Part shown: in pieces, positions 51,565 to 63,956 of the stretch
How the letters are laid out: each line of letters starts with the position of its first letter
Position numbering within the stretch: the stretch's first letter is position 1
Origin: Rhabditoides inermis
Taxonomy: Eukaryota; Nematoda; Chromadorea; Rhabditida; Rhabditidae
DNA: 64,000 bases
Direction: 5' to 3'
NCBI GenBank assembly: GCA_963966185.1
Contig: CAWZYM010000250.1
Coordinates: 124,001 to 188,000 of the forward strand
Notes under the pieces: generated by a model
What the model was told of the DNA's origin: nothing
Database searches by the model: none
What the model saw: the letters and a program-made list of their open reading frames with translations, nothing else
Translations under genes and position numbers: made by a program

Positions 51565-53181
51565 TTACGCACGATATCCGGAAGCGGTGACAGCGGCAGC
51601 CTCCTCCTCGGGGTATCCCTGAGAGACGGGAGCGGCGGTGGCCTCAGACGCGGGCGCGACGGGAGCGTACGAATCGGCAGCGGGAGTCACAACCTCGTCT
51701 CCGTAAGCGTTACGCTTGGCGCGGTATCCGGAAGCTGTGACAGCGGCAGCCTCCTCCTCGGGGTATCCCTGAGAGACGGGAGCGGCGGTGGCCTCAGACG
51801 CGGGCGCGACGGGAGCGTACGAATCGGCAGCGGGAGTCACAACCTCGTCTCCGTAAGCGTTACGCTTGGCGCGGTATCCGGAAGCAGTAACAGCGGCAGC
51901 CTCCTCCTCGGGGTATCCCTGAGAGACGGGAGCGGCGGTGGCCTCAGACGCGGGCGCGACGGGAGCGTACGAATCGGCAGCGGGAGTCACAACCTCGTCT
52001 CCGTAAGCGTTACGCTTGGCGCGGTATCCGGAAGCAGTAACAGCGGCAGCCTCCTCCTCGGGGTATCCCTGAGAGACGGGAGCGGCGGTGGCCTCAGACA
52101 CCGGCGCGACGGGAGCGTACGAATCGGCAGCGGGAGTCACAACCTCGTCTCCGTAAGCGTTACGCTTGGCGCGGTATCCGGAAGCAGTAACAGCGGCAGC
52201 CTCCTCCTCGGGGTATCCCTGAGAGACGGGAGCGGCAGTGGCCTCAGACGCGGGTGCGACGGGAGCGTACGAATCGGCAGCGGGAGTCACAACCTCGTCT
52301 CCGTAAGCGTTACGCTTGGCGCGGTATCCGGAAGCAGTAACAGCGGCAGCCTCCTCCTCGGGGTATCCCTGAGAGACGGGAGCGGCAGTGGCCTCAGACG
52401 CGGGCGCGACGGGAGCGTACGAATCGGCAGCGGGAGTCACAACCTCGTCTCCGTAAGCGTTACGCTTGGCGCGGTATCCGGAAGCAGTAACAGCGGCAGC
52501 CTCCTCCTCGGGGTATCCCTGAGAGACGGGAGCGGCGGTGGCCTCAGACACGGGCGCGACGGGAGCGTACGAATCGGCAGCGGGAGTCACAACCTCGTCT
52601 CCGTAAGCGTTACGCTTGGCGCGGTATCCGGAAGCAGTAACAGCGGCAGCCTCCTCCTCGGGGTATCCCTGAGAGACGGGAGCGGCGGTGGCCTCAGACG
52701 CGGGCGCGACGGGAGCGTACGAATCGGCAGCGGGAGTCACAGCCTCGTCTCCGTAAGCGTTACGCTTGGCGCGGTATCCGGAAGCGGTAACAGCGGCAGC
52801 CTCCTCCTCGGGGTATCCCTGAGAAACAGGAGCGGCGGTGGCCTCAGACACGGGCGCGACGGGAGCGTACGAATCGGCAGCGGGAGTCACAGCCTCGTCT
52901 CCGTAAGCGTTACGCTTGGCGCGGTATCCGGAAGCGGTAACAGCGGCAGCCTCCTCCTCGGGGTATCCCTGAGAAACAGGAGCGGCGGTGGCCTCAGACA
53001 CGGGCGCGACGGGAGCGTACGAATCGGCAGCGGGAGTCACAGCCTCGTCTCCGTAAGCGTTACGCTTGACAACTGAAATACATGTTTGTTGATTGCGAAC
53101 ATGTTGGAAAACTACACAATTGTGCCTACCGTATCCGCTGGCGAGTGCAGCGAACGTAACGATGGGCACAAAGATTCTCAT
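51565..53181 (-). CDS. Secreted polyprotein of ten 50-residue units with RAKR cleavage sites
   Basis: Exon 1 starts at 53181 with MRIFVPIVTFAALASGY, a signal peptide. A 57-base intron (about 53073-53129) joins it in frame to VVKRNAYGDE and the repeat array. Ten units of exactly 150 bases follow to a TAA at 51565. Each unit reads NAYGDE(A/V)VTPAADSYAPVAP(A/V)SE, then SQGYPEEEAAAVTASGY, then RAKR, which fits the furin/proprotein-convertase consensus R-X-K-R; the last unit ends in RA. Units differ at only two or three residues. Processing would release about ten nearly identical acidic, Cys-free peptides of about 48 residues. The family is unknown: it lacks the amidation glycine of most neuropeptides and is not the nematode polyprotein allergen fold. 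A TATA box lies upstream. The antisense strand is also fully open only because the period is a multiple of three. Confidence 0.88.
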   Translation of the reverse strand: MRIFVPIVTFAALASGYGRHNCVVFQHVRNQQTCISVVKRNAYGDEAVTPAADSYAPVAPVSEATAAPVSQGYPEEEAAAVTASGYRAKRNAYGDEAVTPAADSYAPVAPVSEATAAPVSQGYPEEEAAAVTASGYRAKRNAYGDEAVTPAADSYAPVAPASEATAAPVSQGYPEEEAAAVTASGYRAKRNAYGDEVVTPAADSYAPVAPVSEATAAPVSQGYPEEEAAAVTASGYRAKRNAYGDEVVTPAADSYAPVAPASEATAAPVSQGYPEEEAAAVTASGYRAKRNAYGDEVVTPAADSYAPVAPASEATAAPVSQGYPEEEAAAVTASGYRAKRNAYGDEVVTPAADSYAPVAPVSEATAAPVSQGYPEEEAAAVTASGYRAKRNAYGDEVVTPAADSYAPVAPASEATAAPVSQGYPEEEAAAVTASGYRAKRNAYGDEVVTPAADSYAPVAPASEATAAPVSQGYPEEEAAAVTASGYRAKRNAYGDEVVTPAADSYAPVAPASEATAAPVSQGYPEEEAAAVTASGYRA

Positions 53182-53225
53182 GGTTGGTGGTTGTGTCGAC
53201 GACGACTAGCATATTCCATTCAGTG

Positions 53226-53233
53226 TTTATATA
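53226..53233 (-). promoter_or_regulatory. TATA box of the polyprotein gene
   Basis: TATATAAA on the minus strand, about 45 bases before the ATG at 53181. Confidence 0.7.
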
Positions 53234-54416
53234 GTAGAGAGGGTATAGCGAGAACCAGTATGCACACAGTAACTAGCATTTCGCCGCTGGCGAGACGCAT
53301 CCACGGATATTCTGCTGGCGTGAGATATTTTATGACACTCTAGCTTTGAAGAGAAAACATTCGTTTGTAGCTTGTTCTGGGATTAGCAAATGGTGTTTTT
53401 CCAATTTCATACACGAATCATTCACAGTTTATTCACAGACACGAATCATTCATAGTCGTCGGTTTACTCTCCAACATGTTTTCTACGACAACGGATAATG
53501 ATCATAAATCATTAATCGCTTGCTAGCTGCAGCCGATAAAGAAAGGGAGATTATGTAATCCTGGGATATCCGATCATCACACATATTCTGGTCGAAGTAT
53601 CGTCGTCTATCTAGTTTATGCTAGTAAAAACGAAACAAATTCTGAATTATCAGCAAAAGTGAAAATGATCAAAACACAGTCATCACATTCATGAAACATG
53701 TAGTGCAAACTGTCCTTAAAGAGCACTCCATACGCACAATGTGTTTATATAGCACACTATGCACGCAGATTTTTTGGTCTTAGAAAATGTTTCAGTTAGT
53801 GGAACACAACATTCAGACAGTTTGTTTTGATAATGACAATTCGAATTATGTTATGTGTTTTTCAGTCAAATTCGCGCCTACGACCTACGTTCGTTTACGT
53901 TTACCTTGTCACCAGTCGGACGTTCTTTTAAGTACATTGTTACATATTTCCTGGTTATACAGATGTGGCCAGGCACACAGCTCAGTGTTGCCAATGTTGC
54001 CATTGTTGCCACTTTTTTCTCATGGTTCATAAAAACAACTCTATCAAATAAGTTTTCATGAGACAGGCTTGCCAATCTTTTTTAGCGAGTCTTCGTTCGT
54101 CGTAGTGACGTAGTGCCACTCGCAACAGCTCCGTCTTCTGTCAGAAAAGTCCCGAACGTCGTCGAGCTACTTCCCACTGTCGTATGTATTTTGATAGTGG
54201 GTGAATAATGTGTAGAGTTGAAGGTTGTAATCTCTGTGATCATCTCTGTCATCTCTGTCATAGACTATCTCATAAAAAAACCTATTCGATAGAGTTTTTT
54301 CATGGACCATCCATATGGACCTTCATCCATTCCCAGGTCCATGAACTTTTGGCAAAACGAAAAGCATGTGCGCGGAATCGAATTCGAGAGGGTCAGTTTG
54401 GCAGGCAGACGCTAAA
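53234..54416. other. Intergenic region, no gene seen
   Basis: AT-rich with no supported feature. Confidence 0.45.
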
Positions 54417-54740
54417 CGGGTCTGTCTTTGACCGCCGCGTAGGGTGAGAGAAACGCGAAAAACGAGCCCTGTACGTTTTCGTACCGAAAACGTATAGTTC
54501 GTTTAGGAAATTTGGACACCATTTATCGATGGCTAGGGTCCTAACTAAGGTATGTATTCTATCCAATTGGTATGAATCCGACGGTGTGGCACATACGGCC
54601 GTTTTCTATATTTAAGACATTTAGGACAGAGAAAGCGGTATAAGGGTATTTTGCAGACTGACGAGCATACCTTGTTCTATGAACTATATAAAAAGATTAC
54701 AACCTTTCACTTATACAAAAAAATCATTTGTTTAAAAAAG

Positions 54741-57700
54741 TTAGTTCTTCTCATCTCTTCTCTTAGGCTTGGCCGCGGACTGCGTGGCGACAAAAACGTT
54801 GGGTCCATGATGTCTGGGATTTGTTTTCTTAGCGATCCGATTGCATGTGAGAATGGCGAGTTGTTGTCGGAAGGCCGTCCGGTACTCGGCCGACCGCCAG
54901 TAGGAGACGTAGTAGGATTGCGAGAAGGAAATGAGAGAAGAAAGAACCTGCAACTTACTTCGTTTTATTGCGCAGTTTTTCACAATCTGTCTTTTTTCTC
55001 TTCGCGTTTTGTCTCGCGCGATAGAGTAGTTCAAAGTTGACCGCCAAAGCGGGATAAGGTAGGGAGGTACCCCTATAGTACATAATGTTCTTTTGGACAA
55101 AATACACGTGAACGAAATGCGAACTGGTCAAAATACGCTTTGATAAGATAGAGCTAGACAGTGTAGACGAAATATTCATCTCCCATTATGTATGAGTTTT
55201 TATTCAACATTTAACACAAATTATGTGAATGCGGTGAATGTAATTGTGTTATTATATGTATGTTTAATGAAACTCTACGTACACGTCATAACTTCGCACC
55301 AGAATCTAACGTGTACGTCATCTGAATTGACAGAATACCGGGAAGAATTCTACGGGTCCTGCCGGTATTCAGAATCTCAGAATCCTATCTCAGCATCCAC
55401 GGGTACTGCATCTGCATTGACGTCAAAATCCCATGTTGACGTCATCTGCATTCAGAATCCCATTTCTCGGACTTCAGAATCCCATTATGACGTCATTTGC
55501 GTTGACATCAGAATCTTAGGTGCATGTCATTCATATTCATTCATGGCCCTGTACGTTTTTATACTGAAAAAGTAAATGGACACCGAAGCAGCGAAGCATG
55601 AGCAGCGAAGTTTTCAATTCGTAGTGAAAAATACTGAATCGGTAACTATGGTGATACACCGCTTACCGATTCGGTATTTCTCACTACGAAATGGAAACTT
55701 CGCTGCTTATTTTCTTTGACTTCGTGTTTATTTTTTTTAAAGATACAGGGGCCTATTTCTGACTATTTCTGATCATTTATGAGTAACAAAACAGTCATTG
55801 GAATGCGAGTTGAACGAATTGTCAACGTGCACGTGGCGATCAGAATCGATCATCGCTCGCTCTGAACGCAAAATTTTGAACTCCCGCCACCGCTCTTCTG
55901 CTCTTGCGCCGCCTGCCTCTCTTCTGTTCGCGTGTTGTCTCGCATGTGCGAGAGGTCATTCGCTGCCATCTCGCGCAGTGAGCGGTGTGCCACGGGCAAA
56001 AGGGCCGATGAGCGGAGAGGGCAGAGCGAATAGGCCCCTGTATCTTTAAAGCATATATGTATTGTATTTTAATAATCTTTTATCTTTTATGTGGCAGTCG
56101 TAGTTTATGTACGAAATTTAGAGTGGTTTATTTTTTTAACGACACTCCTCGGTAGCTCAAATGTAGTGATCGTCTAGTTTTCAAGCTTAATTGGAAGCTA
56201 ATGGTGTCATTTATTTTACCGTTTTTGCATCTCGAAATGTTTGCAAACTGACATCTTTTTTTAATTTTTGCGATTAGTAAGCAGCTATTATAACTCACCA
56301 TCTGGCTCTGGTAAATCATGAGGAGACTCTGTGGGACGAACATTCTCATCAAATCCACTCCAACTGTAGTTATAAACCCAGAGAAGATAAAGACAATAGA
56401 CATCACTGAGATTGTATTGATCAGCTGAAATTGACTTTTTTAGTCTCCTATCCTATATTGCGGCGGTTATTTATGATTTTGTCAGATCATTTTTTTCCAT
56501 CACAAAGTTTGTCACGCAGCAAATGTAGTGCCGGCGTAGTCTACGATTGTTTGCACTACCATAGTAATTTAGTAAGTTTGTCATATTGAGTTGAATGTGA
56601 ATTCTTTTACATGCAAATAATTCTCACCCTCTGCTCTGCTTTGCTGACCTTTCCGGAAGTGGTCTGTTGTAACGCGCAGCAGGCTGCAACAGGTTTCAAT
56701 GTTTTACAGACTGGCTGGAAAATAAACGGACAAAACAGACGGACAAAAACTTGCTACCCAGATAAAAATGAAACTGTGCTTGTTTACTTCGGCCACTGCT
56801 CGGTATAATTTTTTCTATCATTTTTCTGGCTAACTATGTAGACTAGACTGTGTGGTGTGAAAAACGAGATGAGAGAGGAAGAGACGTTCCTATTTTGTTT
56901 TAACTTGTTTTAACGAACTCACACTTGCCCTTGTACTTTATGACGATGTAGATGAACATCAGAAGGGTGAGGGTGTTGTTGAAGATGCACGAGTGCGCCC
57001 AGAACTGCGACGCTGAAAGCACATGTTCACTTGTTGCCTATTCCTTTCATGCGAACGTGACACCTGCTGGATGTAGTGATAGTGGTGGGTTGCAGAACGG
57101 GATCAGCGTGTCGTCGACGCCCATCCAACCCCACGCCGTCAGACCGCCCGCCCAGAGGGAGCCAGGCAGACACACCAGCAACACGTCTGACATGCTATTC
57201 AAGTTTCGATTTTCAATGTCAACTATAATATTATTCTGGGAGATAGTTCGTCAGATTACGGTAGAAAATCGATCTACCCTCTAGTCGCATTCGATCTACC
57301 TTCTAGTCGCGAGGAGACCCAAGCGCGCGCTTTCAAACGATAATATTGATCAAAGAAGCCGGCATGCGAATCAAAGAGGCCGCGCGACACTTGACCATTT
57401 GCCCGCGCTGTCTGGCCTCTCTCGCTCGAAACTGAGTTTCGCTAACTGACCCCGGCTGGCAATAACAGAAACTATCCACCAGGCGGCGACTATACCCAAA
57501 CTTGTTTGTGTCTATGACATTGTGATTGATGATTTGTTCCTAATTTATTCGTGATTTTGAAAAGCGAGTTCGTTGTTCACGGTTTTAGTCGTATAAAACT
57601 TTGTGTGAGCCGCATGAATAACTCCTGTTATACTCTGACCGTCATAATAATTGCGGATTGCTCACAGGTAGGTGTGTGCCACTTTCGGTGCTTTATTGGA

Positions 57701-58167
57701 AACGTGATCATCAGAACGATGTCGAGAGCAAGGCACAACGCCATGTAGCTCTGAAAAAAAAATCGTGATATAGAAACTTTAACTTTAAAAAAAACAATTA
57801 TGAAACAGATACGAAATATCAAATTTTAAGAATGATTTCATCAGTACCAGAAACTCACACCGTATGTGAAGCTGAATATGTAATGAGAGATCTTCTCATA
57901 GCACCTTGCTCGAATAATAACGATGCCTGTCAGTTGGTAGGTGAGGTTGACCGTCTGGGTGAGTAGAGATATCATGTGAGCGATAGCAGTTATGAACATA
58001 ATACAACCTAAAAAGGCCCTTATCTGATACTGACACAAGCACCCACCAGTTTTGGTGCGCAATGCGGGCAGTCGAATGAACACCCAAATCATATTGATAT
58101 TACCAAAAACGCCGAGAATGATCATGATAGGAATTTCGATCACAACAATCATTCGGTAGAGTTCCAT
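54741..58167 (-). CDS. Seven-transmembrane chemoreceptor, Srsx-like family
   Basis: Seven exons read right to left: 58047-58167, 57859-58007, 57666-57750, 57064-57186, 56923-57012, 56299-56405 and 54741-54947, all in frame. The protein starts MELYRMIVVIEIPIMIILGV with GNINMIWVFIR in TM1, has SYMALCLALDIVLMITFPIK in the DRY-loop position (DIV replaces the usual DR), LPGSLWAGGLTAWGWMG in TM4, and ends with SFSQSYYVSYWRSAEYRTAF and a basic tail (KPKRRDEKN). This is the layout of Srsx-type receptors. Introns contain MITEs from families A and E and one other hairpin element. The 3' four exons are duplicated at 61920-63956. Confidence 0.87.
55053..55545. repeat. Extra segment in duplication copy 1 with repeated TGACGTCA-type motifs
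   Basis: The right half (55300-55520) is an irregular tandem array built on (T/A)GACGTCATCTGCATT and CAGAATCCCAT sequences. Confidence 0.6.
55601..55707. mobile_element. Hairpin element family F, copy 1
   Basis: Inverted arms of about 44 bp begin AGCAGCGAAGTTTTCAATTC and are inverted as far as 55707. A second copy at about 62299-62405 lies in the segmental duplication. Confidence 0.75.
55737..56049. mobile_element. MITE family A, copy 2
   Basis: Same AGATACAGGGGCCTATT ends and TTAA flanks as the copy at 1830-2091, in an intron of the Srsx-like gene. Confidence 0.85.
57258..57492. repeat. Dispersed repeat family E, copy 2
   Basis: Diverged copy of 47285-47500, in an intron of the Srsx-like gene. 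Confidence 0.7.
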
Positions 58168-58210
58168 GACTAGAAAAAAGACAAAGTCTGCGTTTTTGCC
58201 TTACGCGCTC

Positions 58211-58400
58211 ACAGCCCGGATAGTTGCACAGTCGAGAGCGGTTGCACAGTCCTGCCGTTTTGAGAGTTACCAGCAAGCGCTAAAGCACGATAATTTCTCG
58301 ACTGAAATCGCTACGCGCTCATTCACTCGCGGCGCGGCCTGCGCGCGCGCGCTGTTTTCTTTGTGGGTTGTGGGGCGCGCTGTGCAACTATCCGGACCGT
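58211..58400. mobile_element. MITE family B, copy 2
   Basis: GCCCGGATAGTTGCACAG at the left is inverted at the right (CTGTGCAACTATCCGGAC). The core GAAATCGCTACGCGCTCATT matches 5282-5490. It lies just upstream of the Srsx-like gene's first exon. Confidence 0.75.
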
Positions 58401-58506
58401 AGCGTTAGAAAACTGTACAACGTAATGAATATCATCATACCACCAGACGTAATGTTAAACGTAGAACTACTATGAATGTTCATAAAACTCAATTTGTTAA
58501 TGATAC

Positions 58507-58783
58507 AGATACAGTGGCCTATTTCTGACGAATTTCATTAGCCTATACTTAAATGACTAATCAATGATTCGACTGAAACTTGAACGAGAGTTGTACGTGC
58601 ACGTGGTGATAAGAAACGATCATCGCACGCTTTGGGCGCAAAATTTGGAATTTCCGCGCTACTCGCGCACTGTCTGTTCCTCTTCTTTTCGCGTGCTCTT
58701 TCGCTTGTGCGAGCGTTTATTCGTTGCCATCTCGCGGATTGAGCGGTGTGCCACAAGCAAAATGGGCAATTAGCGAACAAGGC
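58507..58783. mobile_element. MITE family A, degenerate copy
   Basis: The left end AGATACAGTGGCCTATTTC and the interior match the other copies; the right end has lost its repeat. Confidence 0.65.
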
Positions 58784-59395
58784 AATACTTCATGTGATAT
58801 GAATTTTGTTCTGCTGTCAAAACTGAATGTTATATATACATACATAGACAGAGTTAACTCATACAAAAAAATTATTGATTTAAGGTCATTGCTAATGGCT
58901 AGTCGCCACTGTTTCTCTAATTAGGCATTTTCTTTCTTGCTTGTTTTTGCTTTGAGTACGCTTGAGAAACTTCCACGTTTAATGAATGCACATTACACAT
59001 CAAAGTGTGTATTGAAAAGTACGGGTGGTGGGAATGCACGTGAGAAAGCGCTTTCACTCTGATTTGTTATCTCTTCGCGCTCGTTTACGGTAACCGTGAT
59101 TAAGTCATTTAGCATGATGTGAGTATTCGTATGTGTCTTTCCACATCGTATGCAATGAGGATGCGTGATAGTGATGCTTCTGGAGAAAAAAGAACTTTAT
59201 AAATAAAACGGTCGCGTTTGAAATGAGAGAATAAAATAACTTCATGTCGCGTCTACTGAACTAGTAAGTAAACCTGAATTCACATCAATGTGAACAAGGT
59301 GAAAAATACAAAACGTTCATCTTTTCCAGTCACTCTGGATGCTAGCAATTCCCCAGTGGGCCGGTAGGACGCGAGAAAGTACTAACGTCCCAATC

Positions 59396-59691
59396 TCAAA
59401 CCGATTTTTCACCCCGACCTCACAGAACTCGTTGGTGTGCTTCAACCATCTATGTTTTTGAACATAACTATGATTGTCTGAATAGAATAGATAGCGACAG
59501 TGCGGTCGAACCAATTTGCATCGAATAGGCACATGAGCAAATTTTCAAAATTTGCATATCCTTATCAAATAAAGAATGGGTGTTATCAGCAGCAGTGATA
59601 GTAACTGTTAGTAACGATGATTGTCACGGTGCTGCTCAAATTGAGGCAGGACAGCAAGTTCTGTGTGGTCGGGGTGGAAAATCGGTTTCAT
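59396..59691. mobile_element. Inverted-repeat element
   Basis: AAACCGATTTTTCACCCCGA at the left is inverted as TCGGGGTGGAAAATCGGTTT at the right, with partly paired flanks (CACAGAACT / AGTTCTGTG). Confidence 0.65.
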
Positions 59692-60032
59692 ATTAGGCGT
59701 TTAAACGGGCAAGTACAATGTAGGCCGAGAGCGCAGACGAATGACAAATGCACTTGTGCTGCGGCGAACAAAAAGACAGAGAGAAGTGTCGTTTCAAACA
59801 TTATTCTTAACCAATACAATACCATAAAAAATATAGTTGCACATACGCAACAAACCCGAACTGTACATAGTATGTAGTATACTAAATGACGTGCTACCAC
59901 CGTTAAATAGTTAAATTGTATCATCTATCATGTTTCTGTGCATATGAATGAACGGAGAACTTTGAAGAACACTAAGAGTAGAAACTTCTACAAAAGCACG
60001 TATTTTATTATCTTTTCACATTACTTGCGACC

Positions 60033-60229
60033 AAATTCAACAAAAGCGCATGCACAAAACGTTTACAATAACTAACCTGCGCAACCAACAATGTTAGAAA
60101 AACAGATGAAATAGAAGAGTATACATACATGTTGTCAATATAAGAGAAAGCGCGAGCGGAATGAGGAGAGAGGGAGTGCAGGTTTTAGTTAGTAATTGTG
60201 AACGTTTCATGCATGCGCTTTTGTTGATT
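60033..60229. mobile_element. Foldback element family C, diverged copy
   Basis: Arms of about 48 bp with AATTCAACAAAAGCGCATGC at the left and its inverse at the right. Confidence 0.7.
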
Positions 60230-60249
60230 TAAAGGGAGTGTACCCTCTG

Positions 60250-60512
60250 GTTTTCGAAGTTGATTTTCGAAGAGTTAGCATCGGAATGTGAAAAACATCA
60301 AAAATGATACATTTTTGTCAATTGGACCATATGCCGCAAATGGCGGGAAGTTGGAGAAACTAAAAAACACTTTTCACTATAAAGAGCGTATTCGAGCGAA
60401 AATGAAACAAACTTCAAGGCGACTTGAGCATAACTTTTCTATGAGAAAGTATGCTATTTATGACAAATTTCAATATTCTGATGCTAACTCGACTTCGAAA
60501 AGTCAAACCAAA
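60250..60512. mobile_element. Inverted-repeat element
   Basis: TTTTCGAAGAGTTAGCATCG at the left pairs with TGATGCTAACTCGACTTCGA at the right, with a few mismatches. The open frame inside has no recognisable product. Confidence 0.6.
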
Positions 60513-61919
60513 CTTCACTTATTTTAATTTTTTTCATTCGAAAATTATTCATGATACTCAATACCAAATGTATTATTGTTCATAAGAACTAACATACATT
60601 TACAATCGGACCAAAACAAGAACTACTTGTGAAAGATAAACATTTATGTATCACACACAACTTACTACAAGGATCAGAAAATTGCAATAAACAATTGCAT
60701 CAGTCTGTCTGGCTCGACCGCACAGCAAACTTTCGCGGTACAAAAACATTCAGGCTTGGTTATCGCTTTTTTTCTCACTTTTTACGGCGGTCGAACACTG
60801 ATCCGTGGCCGATAGCCAAAAGTTCGGTATGAAACATCGTATTTATCACTCACACCAACTTGTACACAATTATTCAATGAATATTCATGGCAAACTGCGA
60901 TCTAATGAACAGAACAATGCCACTAATGATGTGTTAGGTGTTTTAGATATGTGTTATGTACATAACATTCCTTTGAGTTTTGAGCTTGATAAAAAAAAAT
61001 TCACATGTAGCACATACTTTCACATCAAACAAGCAGAACAGAACTCATGTGAATTTCAAAGCATGTTTTGTTTACGAAAATTGTTTCATTTAATGCAATA
61101 ATTTCTTAAAAGAGCAGTTTCACACTAAAAATATGTAAATGGTTGAAGTTTATCAGGTAGATCACGTCACTACAGTAGATTCATGAAAACAAAAACTGTT
61201 GCCACGTATTCAAGTGATGCGCTTTTTTGCGTGGTTCGCATTAGAACGTCAAGAACCAGCACATGGAAAACTGTGTGATAAAGGAGCGCAGGGAGCGAGC
61301 GCATAGCCTGTGGCGAAAATGCGCCTCAGACACGGCCTATGGACAAGTTCAGAAAGTGCTGAACAAAACAAAACCGTGTTTGCGGACTCCAGCTTCCTTC
61401 ATTGTCATTGTTCACAGGCATTTCTTGTGTGAAGCTTGAGGTGTAATAAAATTGAAAAAATACACAAGCACTCTCACATTCTTTTTTTCAAAGCTGGATG
61501 TGCTTTCTGTACAACAATCTCGTATTGTTTTGTGAATGGGATGTAGGGTGTCAATGCTTGGACTGCGCGTTGATTGGATGGACTTTTCCGGAAGACGGGT
61601 CTGTCTTTGACCGTCGCGTAGGGTGAGAGAAACGTGAAAAACGAGCCCTGTACGTTCTCGTACCGAAAACTTATATTTCGTTTAGGAAATTCGGACACCA
61701 CTAATCGATGGCTAGGGTCCTAACTAAGGTATGTATTCTATCCATTTGGTACGAATCCGACAGTGTGGCACCTACGGCCGTTTTCTATATTTAAGACATT
61801 TAGGACAGAGAAAGCGGGATAAGGGTATTTCGCAGACTGACGAGCATACCTTGTTCTATGAACTATATAAAAATATTTAAACCTTTCACTTATACAAAAA
61901 AATCATTTGTTTAAAAAAG

Positions 61920-63956
61920 TTAGTTATTCTCATCTCTTCTCTTAGGCTTGGCCGCGGACTGCGTGGCGACAAAAACGTTGGGTCCAAGATGTCTGGGATT
62001 TGTTTTCTTAGCGATCCGATTGCATGTGAGAATGGCGAGTTGTTGTCGGAAGGCCGTCCGGTACTCGGCCGACCGCCAGTAGGAGACGTAGTAGGATTGC
62101 GAGAAGGAAATGAGAGAAGAAAGAACCTGCAACTTACTTAGTTTTATTGCGCAGTTTTTCACAATCTGTCTTTTTTTCTCTTCGCGTTTTGTCTCGCGCG
62201 ATAGAGTGATCCAAAGTTGACCGCCAAAGCGGGATAAGGTACGGCCCTGTACGTTTCAATACTGAACAAGTAAATGGACACCGAAGCAGCGAAGCATGAG
62301 CAGCAAAGTTTTCAATTCGTAGTGAGAAATACTGATCCGGTAACTATGGTGATACACCGCTTACCGATTCGGTATTTCTCACTACGAAATGGAAACTTCG
62401 CTGCTTATTTTCCTTGACTTCGTGTTTTTTTTAGATACAGGGGCCTATTTCTGACTATTTCTAATCATTTATGAGTGACAAAACAGTCATTGGAATGCAA
62501 GTTGAACGAATTGTTAACGTGCACGTGGCGATCAGAATCGATCATCGCTCGCTCTGAACGCAAAATTTTGAACTCCCGCCACCGCTCTTCTGATCGCTCT
62601 TCTGCTCTTGCGCCGCCTGCCTCTCTTCTGTTCGCGTGCTATCTCGCCTGTGCGAGGGGTCATTCGCTGCCATCGCCCGTGGTCATTCGCTACCATCGCG
62701 CGCAGTGAGCGGTGTGCCACGGGCAGAAGGGCCGATGAGCGGAGAGGGCAGAGCGAATAGGCCCCTGTATCTTTAAAGCATATATGTATTGTATTATAAT
62801 ATTCTTTTATCTTGTTTGTGGTAGTCGTAGTTTATGAGTTTATGTAAGAAATTTAGAGTGGTTTATTTCTTTAACGACACTCCTCGGTAGCTCAAATGTA
62901 GTGATCGTCTAGTTTTCAAGCCTAATTGGAAGCTAATGGTGTCATTTATTCTACCGTTTTTGCATCTCTAAATGTTTGCAAACTAGCATCTTTTTTTAAT
63001 TTTTGCGATTAGTAAGCAGCTATTATAACTTACCATCTGGCTCTGGTAAACCATGAGGAGACTCTGTGGGACGAACATTCTCATCAAATCCACTCCAACT
63101 GTAGTTATAAACCCAGAGAAGATAAAGACAATAGACATCACTGAGATTGTATTGATCAGCTGAAATTGACTTTTTTAGTCTCCTATCCTATATTGCGGCG
63201 GTTATTTATGATTTTTGTCAGATCATTTTTTCTCATCACAAAGTTTGTCACGCAGCAAATGTAGTGTAATTGTATGATTGTAAATTCTGAAAAGTGCCGG
63301 CGTAGTCTACGATTGTTTGCACTACAATAGTAATTTAGTAAGTTTGTCATATTGAGTTGAATGTGAGTTCTTTTACATGCAAATTATACTCACCCTCTGC
63401 TCTGCTTTGCTGACCTTTCCGGAAGTGGTCTGTTGTGACGCGCAGCAGGCTGCAACAGGTTTCAATGTTTTACAGACTGGCTGGAAAATAGACGGACAAA
63501 ACAGACGGACAAATACTTGCTACCCAGATACAAATGAAACTGTGCTTGTTTACTATGGCCACTGCCCGGTATAATTTTTTCTATCATTTTTCTGGCTAAC
63601 TATGTAGACTAGACTAGACTGTGTGGTGTAAAAACGAGATGAGAGAGAAAGAGACGTTCCTATTTTGTTTAAACTTGTTTTAACGAACTCACACTTGCCC
63701 TTGTACTTTATGACGATGTAGATGAACATCAGAAGGGTGAGGGTGTTGTTGAAGATGCACGAGTGCGCCCAGAACTGCGACGCTGAAAGCGCATGTTCAC
63801 TTGTTGCCTATTCCTTTCATGCGAACGTGACACCTGCTGGATGTAGTGATAGTGGTGGGTTGCAGAACGGGATCAGCGTGTCGTCGACGCCCATCCAACC
63901 CCACGCCGTCAGACCGCCCGCCCAGAGGGAGCCAGGCAGACACACCAGCAACACGT
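61920..63956 (-). CDS. Srsx-like chemoreceptor paralogue, 3' part
   Basis: Four exons (63834-63956, 63693-63782, 63034-63140, 61920-62126) match exons 4-7 of the gene at 54741-58167, with intact frames and splice sites (one donor is gtaagt instead of gtgagt). The tail ends RRDENN instead of RRDEKN. The 5' exons would lie beyond 64000. No disabling change was seen in the visible part. Confidence 0.8.
62431..62776. mobile_element. MITE family A, copy 3
   Basis: The duplicate of the copy at 55737-56049. It carries short internal duplications (CGCTCTTCTGAT and GTCATTCGCT repeats) and has a mutated left TTAA. Confidence 0.85.

Larger units (their letters stand above)
54417..57222. repeat. Segmental duplication, copy 1
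   Basis: It matches 61599-64000 over its whole length, exons, introns and MITE included. Copy 1 carries an extra stretch of roughly 490 bases at about 55053-55545 that is absent from copy 2. Confidence 0.88.
58784..61598. other. Intergenic region with inverted-repeat elements, no gene seen
   Basis: Open stretches here coincide with the repeats listed below or lack any start, splice or domain support. Confidence 0.45.

Noticed and set aside
51541..53076. A 511-codon open frame on the plus strand opposite the polyprotein
   Set aside because: The 150-base period is a multiple of three, so one open unit keeps the whole strand open. It has no signal peptide or splice logic, while the minus strand has a TATA box, signal peptide and cleavage sites.
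56150..56225. tRNA-like A box near CTCGGTAGCTCAAATG
   Set aside because: No B box or acceptor pairing could be found.
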